NCBI RefSeq assembly: GCF_018332715.1
Contig: NZ_BOQP01000059.1
Coordinates: forward strand, 1 to 54,640
Source: Winogradskya consettensis
GTDB lineage: Bacteria; Actinomycetota; Actinomycetes; Mycobacteriales; Micromonosporaceae
Reading direction: 5' to 3'
Length of the DNA stretch: 54,640 nt
Numbering within the stretch: the first letter of the stretch is position 1; every line of letters starts with the position of its first letter. A program made the position numbers and the translations under genes. The notes under the pieces are model-generated. The model worked only from the letters and a program-made list of their open reading frames with translations. It was not told where the DNA came from and did no database searches. This document shows positions 33,201 to 41,058 of the stretch, one piece after another.

Positions 33201-36200
33201 CCGGGATCGACTCAGGTTCGGTGGTGACGGCTCCAAGGCCGCTCAGCTCGAGGAGCCAGCCGAGTCCGCGCTCTTCCTCAACACTTTGCCCTGCCTGGCC
33301 CGCGACGCCCTCCGGCGAAACCGGTGCCGAACTGGCCGCTGCGGCAGGCTCAGCCACCGGAACCGGCCCACCGGCCGGCTCAACAACCGCCGGCGCAAAC
33401 GCAGCCCCGGCCGCCGCAGGCTCAACAGCGCCCACTCCTCCTGGCCGACCCTGGGCGTCGAAGCCGCCCAGTGGCCCGAACAGCGCGCTGGCCCGATCCG
33501 TTTCGGGCGCGGCAGGCTCTCCCGGCGACACGGCCGGCGGCCCAGCCTGCTGATCTGGCGTGCCGAAACCAATGGGCGTACCCGGAGAGACAGGGGTCAC
33601 CCGCGGAGCTGGCCCGGTCTGCCCCGCGATCGCCACCGGCACTGACACCTCCGGCGAAGCAGGCGTCGCCGGCGGTGCCGCCTCGACTGGTGACGCAGGC
33701 GAGGCCGGTGAGGCGGGCGTTGCCGTTGGTGCCGTAGCGAACTGTGCTGTGGTTGCCGCCTGGGTAACCGGAGGTGTTGTCGGGGTGGGTGCGGCTGGTG
33801 TGACCGGCTGAGGTGCAGCGGCAGGGACGACCGGCGGCGCTGGCTGCGGAGCCCATGCGGCGGGCTGCTGCGGCTGAGCCGGCTGGGCCGGACCTGGTTG
33901 AGGCTGAGCCGGTCGGGCCGGATCGGGTTGAGACTGCCACGGCTGGTTCTGGCCCGGCTGGAACTGCGACGGCTGGGCTTGGCCCGGTTGCGTGGGCTGG
34001 GCCTGGCCGGGCTGCTGCTGCTGCGACGGCTGGTCGTGGCTCGGTGGGTGTTGCGGGAGCGGGGGCTGGCTCGGGTGGGTGTATGGCGCCGTGCGCTCGG
34101 CCGGCTGGAGAGGACCCTGCTGGAGGGGGTCCTGCTGGTTGCGGCCCTGCTGGTTGGAGGGCTGTTGGAACGGCGGCTGCTGGGTGGGGGGAGGCGTGCT
34201 GGGGCGGTCCGAGGGCGGGACGTCCCGTAGCGCGGGCGCGGGGATGCGCGGGTCCGTTGGTGGTTCGGCGTCGTGGGTCGCGCCGGGGCGAGGGCCGTAC
34301 GGCGTTGTGGTGTGAGGGGCCTGGGCCTGGGCCGGATGCGTTGTGTACGGCGGGGCCGGGCGGGATTCCGGGCGGGTGTCGTAGGCCGGGGCCGGGCGGG
34401 TTTCGGGGCGGGTGCCGTACGGGTTGGGGTGCTGGCCCTCCGGGCGGGTGCCGTAGGGCGCGTTGGCGCGGGGTTCGGGCTGGGGTGGCGTCTGGCGTGG
34501 CGGGTTGGACGCGGTTGGTTGCGCGGCAGGGTGGACCGGGCTCGGGGCCTGCGGGCGCGGGTCTCCCGCCCGCGCCACGCGCGGATCGATCGGAGCGCCG
34601 GACCTTGGGTCGAGCGGGGCGCCGGACCTTGGGTCGATCGGGGCGCCGGACCTTGGGTCGAGCGGGGCGCCGGACCTTGGGTCGAGCGGGGCGCCGGATC
34701 GCGGGTCGATCGGGGCGCCGGACCTTGGGTCGAGCGGGGCGCCGGATCGCGGGTCGATGGGCGCACCCGAGCGGGGATCGACACCGGCACCCGAGCGGGG
34801 ATCGATGCCTGCGCCCGGGCGGGGGCCGATGGGGGCGCCGGATTGCTGCGCGGCCCATGGATCGACGGCGTGTGGGTTTGTGGCGCGTGGATCCGTGGCG
34901 CCCGGGTCGGCAATGCGGGGGTCTGTGGTGCGGGTGGGTTGGTTCGGGTGGGGTGGTTGTTGCTGGTAGGCCGCGGGCTGCTGGGAAGTGGTGGGGCGCC
35001 GGGGCATGCCGGGGTGGGTGCCGCCGTGATGCTGGTCCTGGGTTTGGCCGCCGTGGGCCTGGCCGCTCGGAGGTTGGGCACCGTAAGTCTGCGCACTGTG
35101 GGGCTGACTGCCCTGGGCCTGAGCACCGTAAGGCTGCCCGGCTTGAGGCCGGGGACCGTAGGGCTGCCCACCCTGGGGTCGACCACTCTGAGGTTGCGCA
35201 CCGTAAGGCTGCCCGCTCTGAGGTCGCGCACCGTAGGGCTGCCCGCTCTGAGGTCGCGCACCGTAGGGCTGCCCGCTCTGAGGCTGCGCACCGTAGGGCT
35301 GCCCGCTCTGAGGCTGAGCGCCGTAAGGCTGAGCGCTCTGGGGCTGGACACCGTAAGGCTGGCCATCTTGAGGCCTGGTGCCGTAAGGCTGAGCGCTCTG
35401 TGGGTGGGTGCCATAAGGCTGCCCGTCCTGAGGCTGAGCGCCGTAAGGCTGAGCGCTCTGCGGGTAGGCGCCGTAAGACGGCCCGTCCTGGCCCTGGGCG
35501 CCATGAGGCTGCCCACCCTGCGGCCGCGCACCGAACGGCTGCGTGCCGCGCGGCCGCTCACCCTGAGCCGACCCAACCTGCCCAGAGTGAGCCTGCCCAG
35601 AGTGCGTCTGCCCAGGTTGAGCCTGCCCAGGTTGGGGCTGGCCGTACGGGCGACGGTCGGGTTCGGGAAGGCGGTCGGGGAGGTGGGCTGGGCGGTTCCA
35701 TGATGGGCCGGGGGGTGTGCTGCCTGGGCCTTCCCATGAGGGGGGAGGCTGGGGAGGGCGGCCGACAGTGGCTCGGCCGGCGCCGGGGGAGACCGGGCGG
35801 GTGGGCCCTCCTGAAGCGGGGTATGGCGCGCCGTAGGTCGGTTGGCCCGGGGCGGGGGCTCCGGAGGTCGGGTTGCCGTAGTAGGGGACGCCCGAGGCGG
35901 AGTAAGGCACGCCGGAGGATGAGTAGGGCACGCCGGAGGACTGGTACGGCATGCCTGAGGTGGAGTAGGGCGGGCCTGAGGACTGTGACTCCGGGTATGG
36001 GGGTGCGGAGGAGGGGGCAGCGTAAGAAGGGGGCGAAGAGGCCTGGGCGATGGCTTTGAAGTCGGCGTCCCAGGAGGCTGCGGCCTCGGCTGCGGCGGCC
36101 GCGTCGTAGACCGGGTGGTGGACCGCGCGACGCTGGCCGGGGTCGCCGGGGTAGCGCTGGCCTGGTTCGGGTTGCCATTCCCAGGTGATCTCGTAGACCC

Positions 36201-36255
36201 AGGCGGGTTCGTCGTCCCAGCCGTAGGCGCTGCCGGTCGAGCTCCAGCCGTTCAT
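30229..36255 (-). CDS. Giant WG-repeat protein with long disordered repeat regions
   Basis: A 2008-residue protein with no signal peptide or membrane helix. Residues 1-70 form a conserved Trp-rich head (ITWEWQPEPGQRYPGD). About 75-145 hold Tyr/Ser/Gly units (SGVPYSSSGVPY). About 230-400 carry some 13 decapeptide units (QPYGAQPQSG), and 475-555 about ten octapeptides (DPRSGAPL/I). Pro/Gln-rich sequence follows to about 800, an acidic Glu-rich stretch about 1000-1190 and Glu/Gln repeats near 1460-1505. A helical TPR-like region (about 1585-1750, LERA-type ATGELRLIATVRARLAHVHH) precedes WG repeats (about 1775-2000), e.g. GWGALDRHGHVVVQPKYQG. WG repeats form beta-propeller-like binding modules. 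ATG 36255 is the start. A scaffold or condensate-forming protein is possible; function unknown. Confidence 0.8.
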   Translation of the reverse strand: MNGWSSTGSAYGWDDEPAWVYEITWEWQPEPGQRYPGDPGQRRAVHHPVYDAAAAAEAAASWDADFKAIAQASSPPSYAAPSSAPPYPESQSSGPPYSTSGMPYQSSGVPYSSSGVPYSASGVPYYGNPTSGAPAPGQPTYGAPYPASGGPTRPVSPGAGRATVGRPPQPPPSWEGPGSTPPGPSWNRPAHLPDRLPEPDRRPYGQPQPGQAQPGQTHSGQAHSGQVGSAQGERPRGTQPFGARPQGGQPHGAQGQDGPSYGAYPQSAQPYGAQPQDGQPYGTHPQSAQPYGTRPQDGQPYGVQPQSAQPYGAQPQSGQPYGAQPQSGQPYGARPQSGQPYGARPQSGQPYGAQPQSGRPQGGQPYGPRPQAGQPYGAQAQGSQPHSAQTYGAQPPSGQAHGGQTQDQHHGGTHPGMPRRPTTSQQPAAYQQQPPHPNQPTRTTDPRIADPGATDPRATNPHAVDPWAAQQSGAPIGPRPGAGIDPRSGAGVDPRSGAPIDPRSGAPLDPRSGAPIDPRSGAPLDPRSGAPLDPRSGAPIDPRSGAPLDPRSGAPIDPRVARAGDPRPQAPSPVHPAAQPTASNPPRQTPPQPEPRANAPYGTRPEGQHPNPYGTRPETRPAPAYDTRPESRPAPPYTTHPAQAQAPHTTTPYGPRPGATHDAEPPTDPRIPAPALRDVPPSDRPSTPPPTQQPPFQQPSNQQGRNQQDPLQQGPLQPAERTAPYTHPSQPPLPQHPPSHDQPSQQQQPGQAQPTQPGQAQPSQFQPGQNQPWQSQPDPARPAQPQPGPAQPAQPQQPAAWAPQPAPPVVPAAAPQPVTPAAPTPTTPPVTQAATTAQFATAPTATPASPASPASPVEAAPPATPASPEVSVPVAIAGQTGPAPRVTPVSPGTPIGFGTPDQQAGPPAVSPGEPAAPETDRASALFGPLGGFDAQGRPGGVGAVEPAAAGAAFAPAVVEPAGGPVPVAEPAAAASSAPVSPEGVAGQAGQSVEEERGLGWLLELSGLGAVTTEPESIPVSPAPEEPAPSADVDSPVSGAATPGKTDWFAPTTETDLIVPTITKPQAEPDDQIEPEAKIQPEGDPEHEVEHAADIDADNHPQHEVEHPTDAEHPAEVRVETEPPAEAEDEIEQPAEAEDKAEQPAEAEEPAEVRVEVEYQAETRREDEVENVPQTGHTVVEDETDVANVFESVSVDEAGPETQFAAEPEAGYEPNDDAEPEGGSAPGDVSETEAADALDVESSSAAQDEAHGEAVTAVVLPEMPEMPETNAAETAEPRTPIVAEDQTLIADEPRTQARVELQTSAADEPELSVSAARETHAVDEPELPVEAEPQEPAQAEEPVQAQEAVQAQEAVQAEEPAQVERLVQDRSEMSVAAESQVVVHAPVGDGGAAQGSDGVEEEGEPRVMAGVAVGRPVVTAASLAAPMPDDTTVPAELDMPAAEVATPSNDESHPERAETEPEQADSEQAQQKQAEPEPAQQEQAEPQQAQPEQARSEQVEPEQAEPKQAGTDLPSGNTAAEAKVEAAPEGEEAAERPKTAIETPAVTAMRAPSVQLPTISVAPPPVRMVEPVRRLVDPEAALSAYPWIVDPVTLRETAGELEQLLAVMDRLTDKLEYAERDGIRARLLSLRAVVGRVLGEYGRALADGNEALRHAEATGELRLIATVRARLAHVHHWRGDFAEADRLYEEANSVELPDRLRAEMHVNAGKSCYEQGRYLEACNHFELALELRRVEDPELVSRTEAALDSVMERVQESGWGPYQRSREEILEQSRPPQPASDYETGYFGYADGNGDVVIAERYAEAQPFHEGAAWVRQPGADVWELIDESGNLLIDDACGYRQVGRFSQGLAWVSRDVNGGWFAIDWHNRVIVPGGFEDARPFRHGIAAVRREGWGALDRHGHVVVQPKYQGFVTVLTGGGAVDGFTEEGLAIVDAGDKLGVVDRSGQVLVTPRHVKLLIHPAGFVIGDAAGRWGALDRQGDPIVDVAYENPLEVAREIERLHPENRPVL

Positions 36256-36414
36256 CGGGCACCCTGGCAGGTGCCGGACGTTTGGCTACGCTCGGTCACG
36301 GGAGTTCCACCTTGTCGGAAATGGTGCGCGGCAGGGCAGGGCGCCCGGGTACGGTCGCCCGGCTCCGCGGCGGGAGCTGCGGGAGCTGTGGGGTTGTGAA
36401 AGGAGATTAACGGC

Positions 36415-37275
36415 GTGGACGGCCTTGACGCCAGGGTGCCCGAGATCTCTCCGGGCAGGCCGTTCCGGGATTGGGTCACTACTTTCGGTGCGCTGTCGTG
36501 GTCGGGTTTCCGGAGGTTCGCGACCTACCGGCAGGCGACGATAGCCGGATCGTTCACCAACATCGTCTTCGGGTTCCTTCGCTGTTACGTGCTGCTCGCT
36601 GTGGCGGCCGGTGCTACCGATGCCAAGCCCGGCGGTTACGACGCCGAGCAGCTCGCGACGTACGTGTGGGTGGGGCAGGGGTTACTCACCGTGGTGGCGC
36701 TGTGGGGGTGGACGGAGCTGGCCGATCGGATCCGGTCCGGTGATGTGACGGCTGATCTGCTGCGCCCGGTCCATCCGGTTATCGGCTATCTCGCGCCTGA
36801 CCTCGGCCGGGCCGCCCACGCGATGATCTTCCGCTTCCTGCCGCCCCTCGCGGTGGGTGCGATTTTCTTTGACTTGTACGCCCCGGAGCGCTGGTTCACC
36901 GTCCCGCTCCTCGCGGTGTCGATTCTGCTGGCGGTCGTCGGCAGTCTCGGGCTCCGCTTCCTGGTCAACGCGACCGCGTACTGGCTGCATGATGCCCGTG
37001 GCCCGATCACCCTGTGGACGCTCTCGGCGGGGATTCTCGCGGGCCTGTATTTTCCGCTGCGGTTCCTGCCGGACTGGCTGGCTGTCACGTTCTGGGTGGC
37101 GACCCCGTTTCCCGGGCTGCTGCAGACCCCGGCCGACGTCCTGGTCGAGCGGGACCCGCCCCTGATGCAGTTCGCCCTGGTCGCGTTGCAGGCGGTGTGG
37201 GCGGTGGTGCTGCTGGCGCTCGCCGCGTATGTGCAGCGCCGGGCCGAGAAGCGCCTGGTGGCCCAGGGTGGCTAA
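36415..37275 (+). CDS. ABC-2 family transporter permease (first subunit)
   Basis: A 286-residue permease with six hydrophobic segments and the ABC2_membrane_6 pattern (WVGQGLLTVVALWGWTELAD, RIRSGDVTADLLRPVHPV, then LRFLVNATAYWLHDARGP). GTG 36415 is preceded by aaaggag. It overlaps the second permease gene by 8 bp. With that gene and the ATPase at 38148 it forms a complete heterodimeric-permease exporter, a common uncharacterised actinobacterial type. The substrate (often an antibiotic or lipid) cannot be read from sequence. The 159-bp gap upstream separates it from the divergent WG gene and must hold both promoters. Confidence 0.88.
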   Translation: MDGLDARVPEISPGRPFRDWVTTFGALSWSGFRRFATYRQATIAGSFTNIVFGFLRCYVLLAVAAGATDAKPGGYDAEQLATYVWVGQGLLTVVALWGWTELADRIRSGDVTADLLRPVHPVIGYLAPDLGRAAHAMIFRFLPPLAVGAIFFDLYAPERWFTVPLLAVSILLAVVGSLGLRFLVNATAYWLHDARGPITLWTLSAGILAGLYFPLRFLPDWLAVTFWVATPFPGLLQTPADVLVERDPPLMQFALVALQAVWAVVLLALAAYVQRRAEKRLVAQGG

Positions 37276-38062
37276 CCCGTACACCTCCCTGGCGCGGGCG
37301 CAGTGGCGCTCGTTCGCGTCGTACCGCACGTCGTTCGTGGTCGATCTGCTCAGCAACGTCGGCGGCACAGCGCTCGACGTCGTGGCGGTCCTGGTGCTTT
37401 TCCAGGCTACGCGTACGGTCGCCGGCTTCTCGTTGTCCGAAGGTCTGCTGATCGTGAGCCTGTCGTCGCTGGCGTTCGCGCTCGCGGACTTCAGCGTCGG
37501 CAACGTGGACCGGCTCAAGACCTACGTGCGGACGGGGTTGCTGGACGCCGTCCTGGTGCGCCCGCTCGGTGCCCTGCCGCAACTGCTGCTCATGGACCTG
37601 CCCATCCGCAAGGCCCTGCGGCTGGTCGTCGGCGTGGTGGTGCTGGCCGTCGCGCTGCACGTCAACGACATCGAGTGGACGCCGGCCCGGGTCGCGCTGA
37701 TCGTCATCGCGCCGCTGGCCGGGTCGGTGTTCTTCGGCGCGATCTTCGTCATCAGCGCCAGTGTCACATTCTGGTGGATCGATTCCGGTGACCTCGGAAG
37801 TGCGTTCACGTATGGCGGGCGCGATTTCACCGCGTATCCGGTGCCAGTTTATTCGGGCTGGTTCCGCGCGCTTTTCGCGTACGCCATGGGATTTGGATTT
37901 GTCGCCTATCAGCCGGCGGTGACGCTCCTGGGCCGGGACGATCCGCTCGGCCTGCCCGCCTGGACAGGCTTTGTCTCCCCGCTGGTCGCCCTGATCGCAG
38001 CGGCTGCGGCTGCGCTGATGTGGCGGGCGGGGATCAGGCACTATAGGAGTACTGGGTCATGA
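37268..38062 (+). CDS. ABC-2 family transporter permease (second subunit)
   Basis: A 264-residue paralogue of the preceding permease, same family: SYRTSFVVDLLSNVGGTALD, then LADFSVGNVDRLKTYVRTGL and LLDAVLVRPLGALPQLLLMD, and the closing YGGRDFTAYPVPVYSGWFRA loop. GTG 37268 (VANPYTSLARAQW) overlaps the upstream gene by 8 bp and replaces a longer frame that would run back through it. Its stop overlaps the ATG of a 30-codon ORF. It presumably pairs with the first permease to form the membrane channel. Confidence 0.88.
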   Translation: MANPYTSLARAQWRSFASYRTSFVVDLLSNVGGTALDVVAVLVLFQATRTVAGFSLSEGLLIVSLSSLAFALADFSVGNVDRLKTYVRTGLLDAVLVRPLGALPQLLLMDLPIRKALRLVVGVVVLAVALHVNDIEWTPARVALIVIAPLAGSVFFGAIFVISASVTFWWIDSGDLGSAFTYGGRDFTAYPVPVYSGWFRALFAYAMGFGFVAYQPAVTLLGRDDPLGLPAWTGFVSPLVALIAAAAAALMWRAGIRHYRSTGS

Positions 38063-38151
38063 CCGACTGCACCGAGCTTGCCGCAGCGTTTGCGACTGAC
38101 GGCCGTGACAGCGAGGGCCAGAAGGGCATGACAAAGGAGAGCAGAGCATGA
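38059..38151 (+). CDS. 30-residue ORF bridging the ABC permease and ATPase genes
   Basis: ATG 38059 overlaps the permease stop (ATGA), and the ORF's own TGA (38149-38151) overlaps the ATPase ATG at 38148 (ATGA), so all three frames are joined without a gap. The product is a 30-residue hydrophilic peptide (MTDCTELAAAFATDGRDSEG, then a basic end) with one Cys and no membrane helix. It has its own taggag site at 38044-38049. It could be a coupling ORF that carries ribosomes to the ATPase start, or a real small subunit. It is also possible that the gap is simply leader and the ORF is chance. Confidence 0.45.
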   Translation: MTDCTELAAAFATDGRDSEGQKGMTKESRA

Positions 38152-39095
38152 CGCTGATTTCGATGAAGGGCCTTCGGAAAGATTTCACCGTACGCGTGAA
38201 AGCGGGCCGATTACGCCGCGAGAAACGTACGGTCAGCGCCGTCGACGGCATCGACCTGTCCATCGAGCAGGGTGAGATGGTCGGATACATCGGGCCGAAC
38301 GGCGCCGGGAAATCGACCACCCTGAAAATGCTGACCGGGGTGCTGACCCCGTCCGCGGGCGAGGTCAGCGTGTGCGGGCTCCGGCCGGTGCCGCAGCGTA
38401 CCCGGCTGGCATTGAGGATCGGCGTCGTGTTCGGTCAGCGTTCGCAATTGTGGTGGGATCTGCCGCTGCGCGATTCGTTCTCGCTGCTGCGGCACATTTA
38501 CCGGGTGCCGCCGCAGGAGCATGCCGCCCGGCTGAAACGGTGCCGGTCGCTGCTGGATCTCGACGATTTTCTGGACATTCCGGTGCGGCAGTTGTCGCTG
38601 GGTCAGCGGATGCGCGGGGAGCTGACCGCGGCATTGCTGCATGGGCCGTCGGTGCTTTTCCTGGACGAGCCGACGATCGGGCTCGACGTCGTCAGCAAGC
38701 AGGCGGTGCGCTCGTTCCTGGCCGAGCTGGGCGCGGGTGGCGACCTGACGCTGGTGCTGACCACGCACGACCTCGCCGACATCGAGCGGCTGTGCCGGCG
38801 GCTCGTCGTGATCGACCACGGCCGGGTGGTGCACGACGGCACGATCGAAGCCCTGCACGACCGGTACGGTTCCCGCCGCCGCCTGGTCGTGGAGCTCGAC
38901 GCGCCCCTGCCTGCCGGTTTCGTGGTGCCGGGCGCCGAACTGCTCTCCACCGAGGCGGACGGGCGCCGGGCCGTTTTCGAGCTGACCTCGTCGTCCGCGG
39001 GCGCGGTTGTCGGCTCCCTGCCCGCCCTGCGCGACCTGTCCCTCGTCGAGCCGGACATCGAAGACGTGGTCGCCCGCCTCTACCGCACACCCTGA
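38148..39095 (+). CDS. ABC transporter ATP-binding protein
   Basis: A 315-residue ATPase: Walker A GPNGAGKSTTLKML, a Q-loop at VVFGQRSQLWWDLP, signature LSLGQRMRGELTAALLHGPS, Walker B SVLFLDEPTIGLD and the switch TTHDLADIERLCRR. The signature LSLGQRMR with the insert AGRLRREKRTVSAVDG before Walker A is the type paired with ABC2_membrane_6 permeases. A C-terminal domain of about 75 residues follows. ATG 38148 has aaaggag at spacing 9. It completes the exporter encoded from 36415. Confidence 0.93.
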   Translation: MTLISMKGLRKDFTVRVKAGRLRREKRTVSAVDGIDLSIEQGEMVGYIGPNGAGKSTTLKMLTGVLTPSAGEVSVCGLRPVPQRTRLALRIGVVFGQRSQLWWDLPLRDSFSLLRHIYRVPPQEHAARLKRCRSLLDLDDFLDIPVRQLSLGQRMRGELTAALLHGPSVLFLDEPTIGLDVVSKQAVRSFLAELGAGGDLTLVLTTHDLADIERLCRRLVVIDHGRVVHDGTIEALHDRYGSRRRLVVELDAPLPAGFVVPGAELLSTEADGRRAVFELTSSSAGAVVGSLPALRDLSLVEPDIEDVVARLYRTP

Positions 39096-39132
39096 CCCGA
39101 TGCGGCGGGTCAGCCGACTGAGGCCTGGCCCG

Positions 39133-39207
39133 TTGCGGCTCAAGCAGCTGCGGCTCGACCGGCTGCGGCTCAAGCAGCTACGGCTTAAGCAGCTGCGGCT
39201 TGGCCGG
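39133..39207. repeat. 15-bp tandem repeat running into the LysR gene end
   Basis: Five units of the type ctgcggctcaagcag (39133-39147, 39148-39162, 39163-39177, 39178-39192, 39193-39207). The last units encode the LysR C-terminus (GQAAAA) and its stop at 39185-39187. Confidence 0.85.
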
Positions 39208-40093
39208 CCAGGTCGCAGATGAGGTGGGCGCGGGCGATCTTGCGGAACGCCGTGACGAGGCGGCTCCGGTCGCCGGCGCGGGTGGCGAGGACGACGTGGG
39301 TGGGTTCGACGCCTTCGAGGGGGATGATCGTGAGGTCGGGGCGGTGGCTCAGGTGGGCCGGGACGATGGCTATGGCGCGGCCGTCCGCGATGAACTCGAA
39401 CTTGTCCTCGATGCGTTCCATCAGCGGGCCGTCGGGTGCGGGGCTGCCGTCGGGTCGCGGGTCGATGCGCCAGAACGCGTTCCACGCGGGGTTGCCGACG
39501 ACCTTGGGGACGGGTTCGTCGGCGATGTCGTCGAGTGTGACGTGTTCCTTGCCGGCGAGCCGGTGGTCGTGGGGGACGAGCACCGCGCGCGGTTCGTCGT
39601 AGAGGACCGTGACGTCCAGCCCGGCGGTGGCGAACGGCAGCCGGGTGACCACCGCGTCCACCCGGCGTTCGAGCAGGGCCGTGTGCCCGTCGTCCCAGTT
39701 CAGGTGCAGGCTGCGGACCTCGGCGTCGGGATGCTGGCGCCGGAAGTGCCGCACGGCCGGGGTGATGATGAGGTTCGTGGTGTAGCCGACGGTCAGCTCG
39801 TGCGGGGTCGCGGCGGCCCGGGTCTGCGCGGCGGCGTCTGCGGCGTCCTTGAGCAGTGCGCGGGCGCGGGGCAGGAAGACCTGACCGGCGGGGGTGAGCT
39901 GGCTGCCCTGCGGGGTGCGGTCCAGCAGCCGCGCGCCGAGCTGCTGCTCCAGCTGCCGGATCTGGCGGCTCAGCGACGGCTGGGTGATGTGCAGGGCGGT
40001 CGCGGCGTGCCCGAAGTGCTCGTACTCGGCGAGCACCGCGAAATACCGGACCAGCCGCAGATCGAGGTCAGGACCCACCTGAGCTGTGGTCAT
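39185..40093 (-). CDS. LysR family transcriptional regulator
   Basis: A 302-residue LTTR: DLRLVRYFAVLAEYEHFGHA, then TQPSLSRQIRQLEQQLGARL with RTPQGSQLTPAGQVFLPRAR completes the winged helix domain, and the effector-binding domain follows (LTVGYTTNLIITPAVRHFR). ATG 40093. Its last residues come from a tandem repeat. It is divergent from an NAD-dependent epimerase-like gene with 98 bp between, a standard LTTR layout; that gene is the probable target. Effector unknown. Confidence 0.93.
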   Translation of the reverse strand: MTTAQVGPDLDLRLVRYFAVLAEYEHFGHAATALHITQPSLSRQIRQLEQQLGARLLDRTPQGSQLTPAGQVFLPRARALLKDAADAAAQTRAAATPHELTVGYTTNLIITPAVRHFRRQHPDAEVRSLHLNWDDGHTALLERRVDAVVTRLPFATAGLDVTVLYDEPRAVLVPHDHRLAGKEHVTLDDIADEPVPKVVGNPAWNAFWRIDPRPDGSPAPDGPLMERIEDKFEFIADGRAIAIVPAHLSHRPDLTIIPLEGVEPTHVVLATRAGDRSRLVTAFRKIARAHLICDLAGQAAAA

Positions 40094-40101
40094 GCCTCAA
40101 G

Positions 40102-40117
40102 CGTATTGCACGATACG
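40102..40117. promoter_or_regulatory. LysR-type operator
   Basis: Perfect arms cgtat (40102-40106) and atacg (40113-40117) around six bases form a T-N-A type dyad 9 bp from the LysR start and 75 bp before the divergent gene, the usual recognition-site position of LTTRs. Confidence 0.6.
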
Positions 40118-40191
40118 AAACAGGCTTTGGACGGTACGCCCGGACTGCTCCGACGATGGAGACACGTTTTCCCTATCTGAGGAGCTCCACC

Positions 40192-41058
40192 ATGCGGGTA
40201 TTCGTCACCGGCGCGAGCGGGTACATCGGGTCCGCCGTTGTCAGCGAACTCCTCGGCGCCGGGCACGAGGTCACCGGCCTGGCCCGGTCCGACAGGTCCG
40301 CGGCAGCGCTGACCGCCGCCGGGGTGCAGGTCCACCGCGGCGACCTCGAGGACCTCGACGCCCTGCGCGCCGGGGCCACCACCGCGGACGCCGTCATCCA
40401 CACCGCGTTCAAGCACGACGACATGGCGAACTTCGGCGGCGCCGTCGCCCTGGACCTGAAGGCCGTGCAGGCGCTGGCCGGTGCTGCCCGCCGGCTCGTC
40501 ATCACGTCCGGCACCACGATGATGCGGCTGGGCACCGCCGTGACCGAGGACGACCTGCCCGGCCCCGAGTGGCCGCGCGGTGCCGCCGAGACCGCCGCGC
40601 TGGAATCCGGCGTCGCTTCGATCGTGCGCTGCCCGCCGTCCGTGCACGGCGAGGGAGACCTGCACGGGTTCGTCACGCTGATCATCGCCGCTGCGCGGGA
40701 GAAGGGCTTTTCCGCATACGTGGGGGACGGCGCGAACCGCTGGCCTGCCGTGGACCGGCTGGACGCCGCCCGGCTGTTCCGGCTCGCGGCGGAGGCGGAC
40801 TCGACCGGCCACCGGCTCCACGCCGTCGGCGACGAGGGCGTGCCGTTCCGGGAGATCGCTGATTCCGTCGGGCGGCATCTCGGCGTACCCGTGAAAAGCA
40901 TTGCCCCTGAGCAGGCAGCGAACCACTTCGGCTTCCTCGCAATGCTGGCGGGCGCCGACACCCCGGCCACGAACGCACTCACCCGCAAGCTGCTGAACTG
41001 GGAGCCCACCCAGCCCGGCCTCCTCGCCGACCTGGACTCGGGCCACTACTTCGCCTAA
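40192..41058 (+). CDS. NAD(P)-dependent SDR/epimerase-like protein
   Basis: A 288-residue extended SDR with the N-terminal motif VTGASGYIGSAVVSELLGAG (GxxGxxG), the strand GVQVHRGDLEDLDAL (adenine Asp), and VITSGTTMM near the catalytic strand. A Tyr-x-x-x-Lys pair in the classic place is not obvious, so catalysis may differ or it may be an NmrA-like sensor. ATG 40192 follows gaggagctcc. Controlled presumably by the divergent LysR. It overlaps the convergent XRE-cupin gene by 4 bp. Confidence 0.85.
   Translation: MRVFVTGASGYIGSAVVSELLGAGHEVTGLARSDRSAAALTAAGVQVHRGDLEDLDALRAGATTADAVIHTAFKHDDMANFGGAVALDLKAVQALAGAARRLVITSGTTMMRLGTAVTEDDLPGPEWPRGAAETAALESGVASIVRCPPSVHGEGDLHGFVTLIIAAAREKGFSAYVGDGANRWPAVDRLDAARLFRLAAEADSTGHRLHAVGDEGVPFREIADSVGRHLGVPVKSIAPEQAANHFGFLAMLAGADTPATNALTRKLLNWEPTQPGLLADLDSGHYFA

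Noticed and set aside
33813..36059. 748-residue open frame on the plus strand
   Set aside because: Antisense to the repeats of the WG protein; its Arg/Gly/Ala-rich translation just mirrors those repeats.
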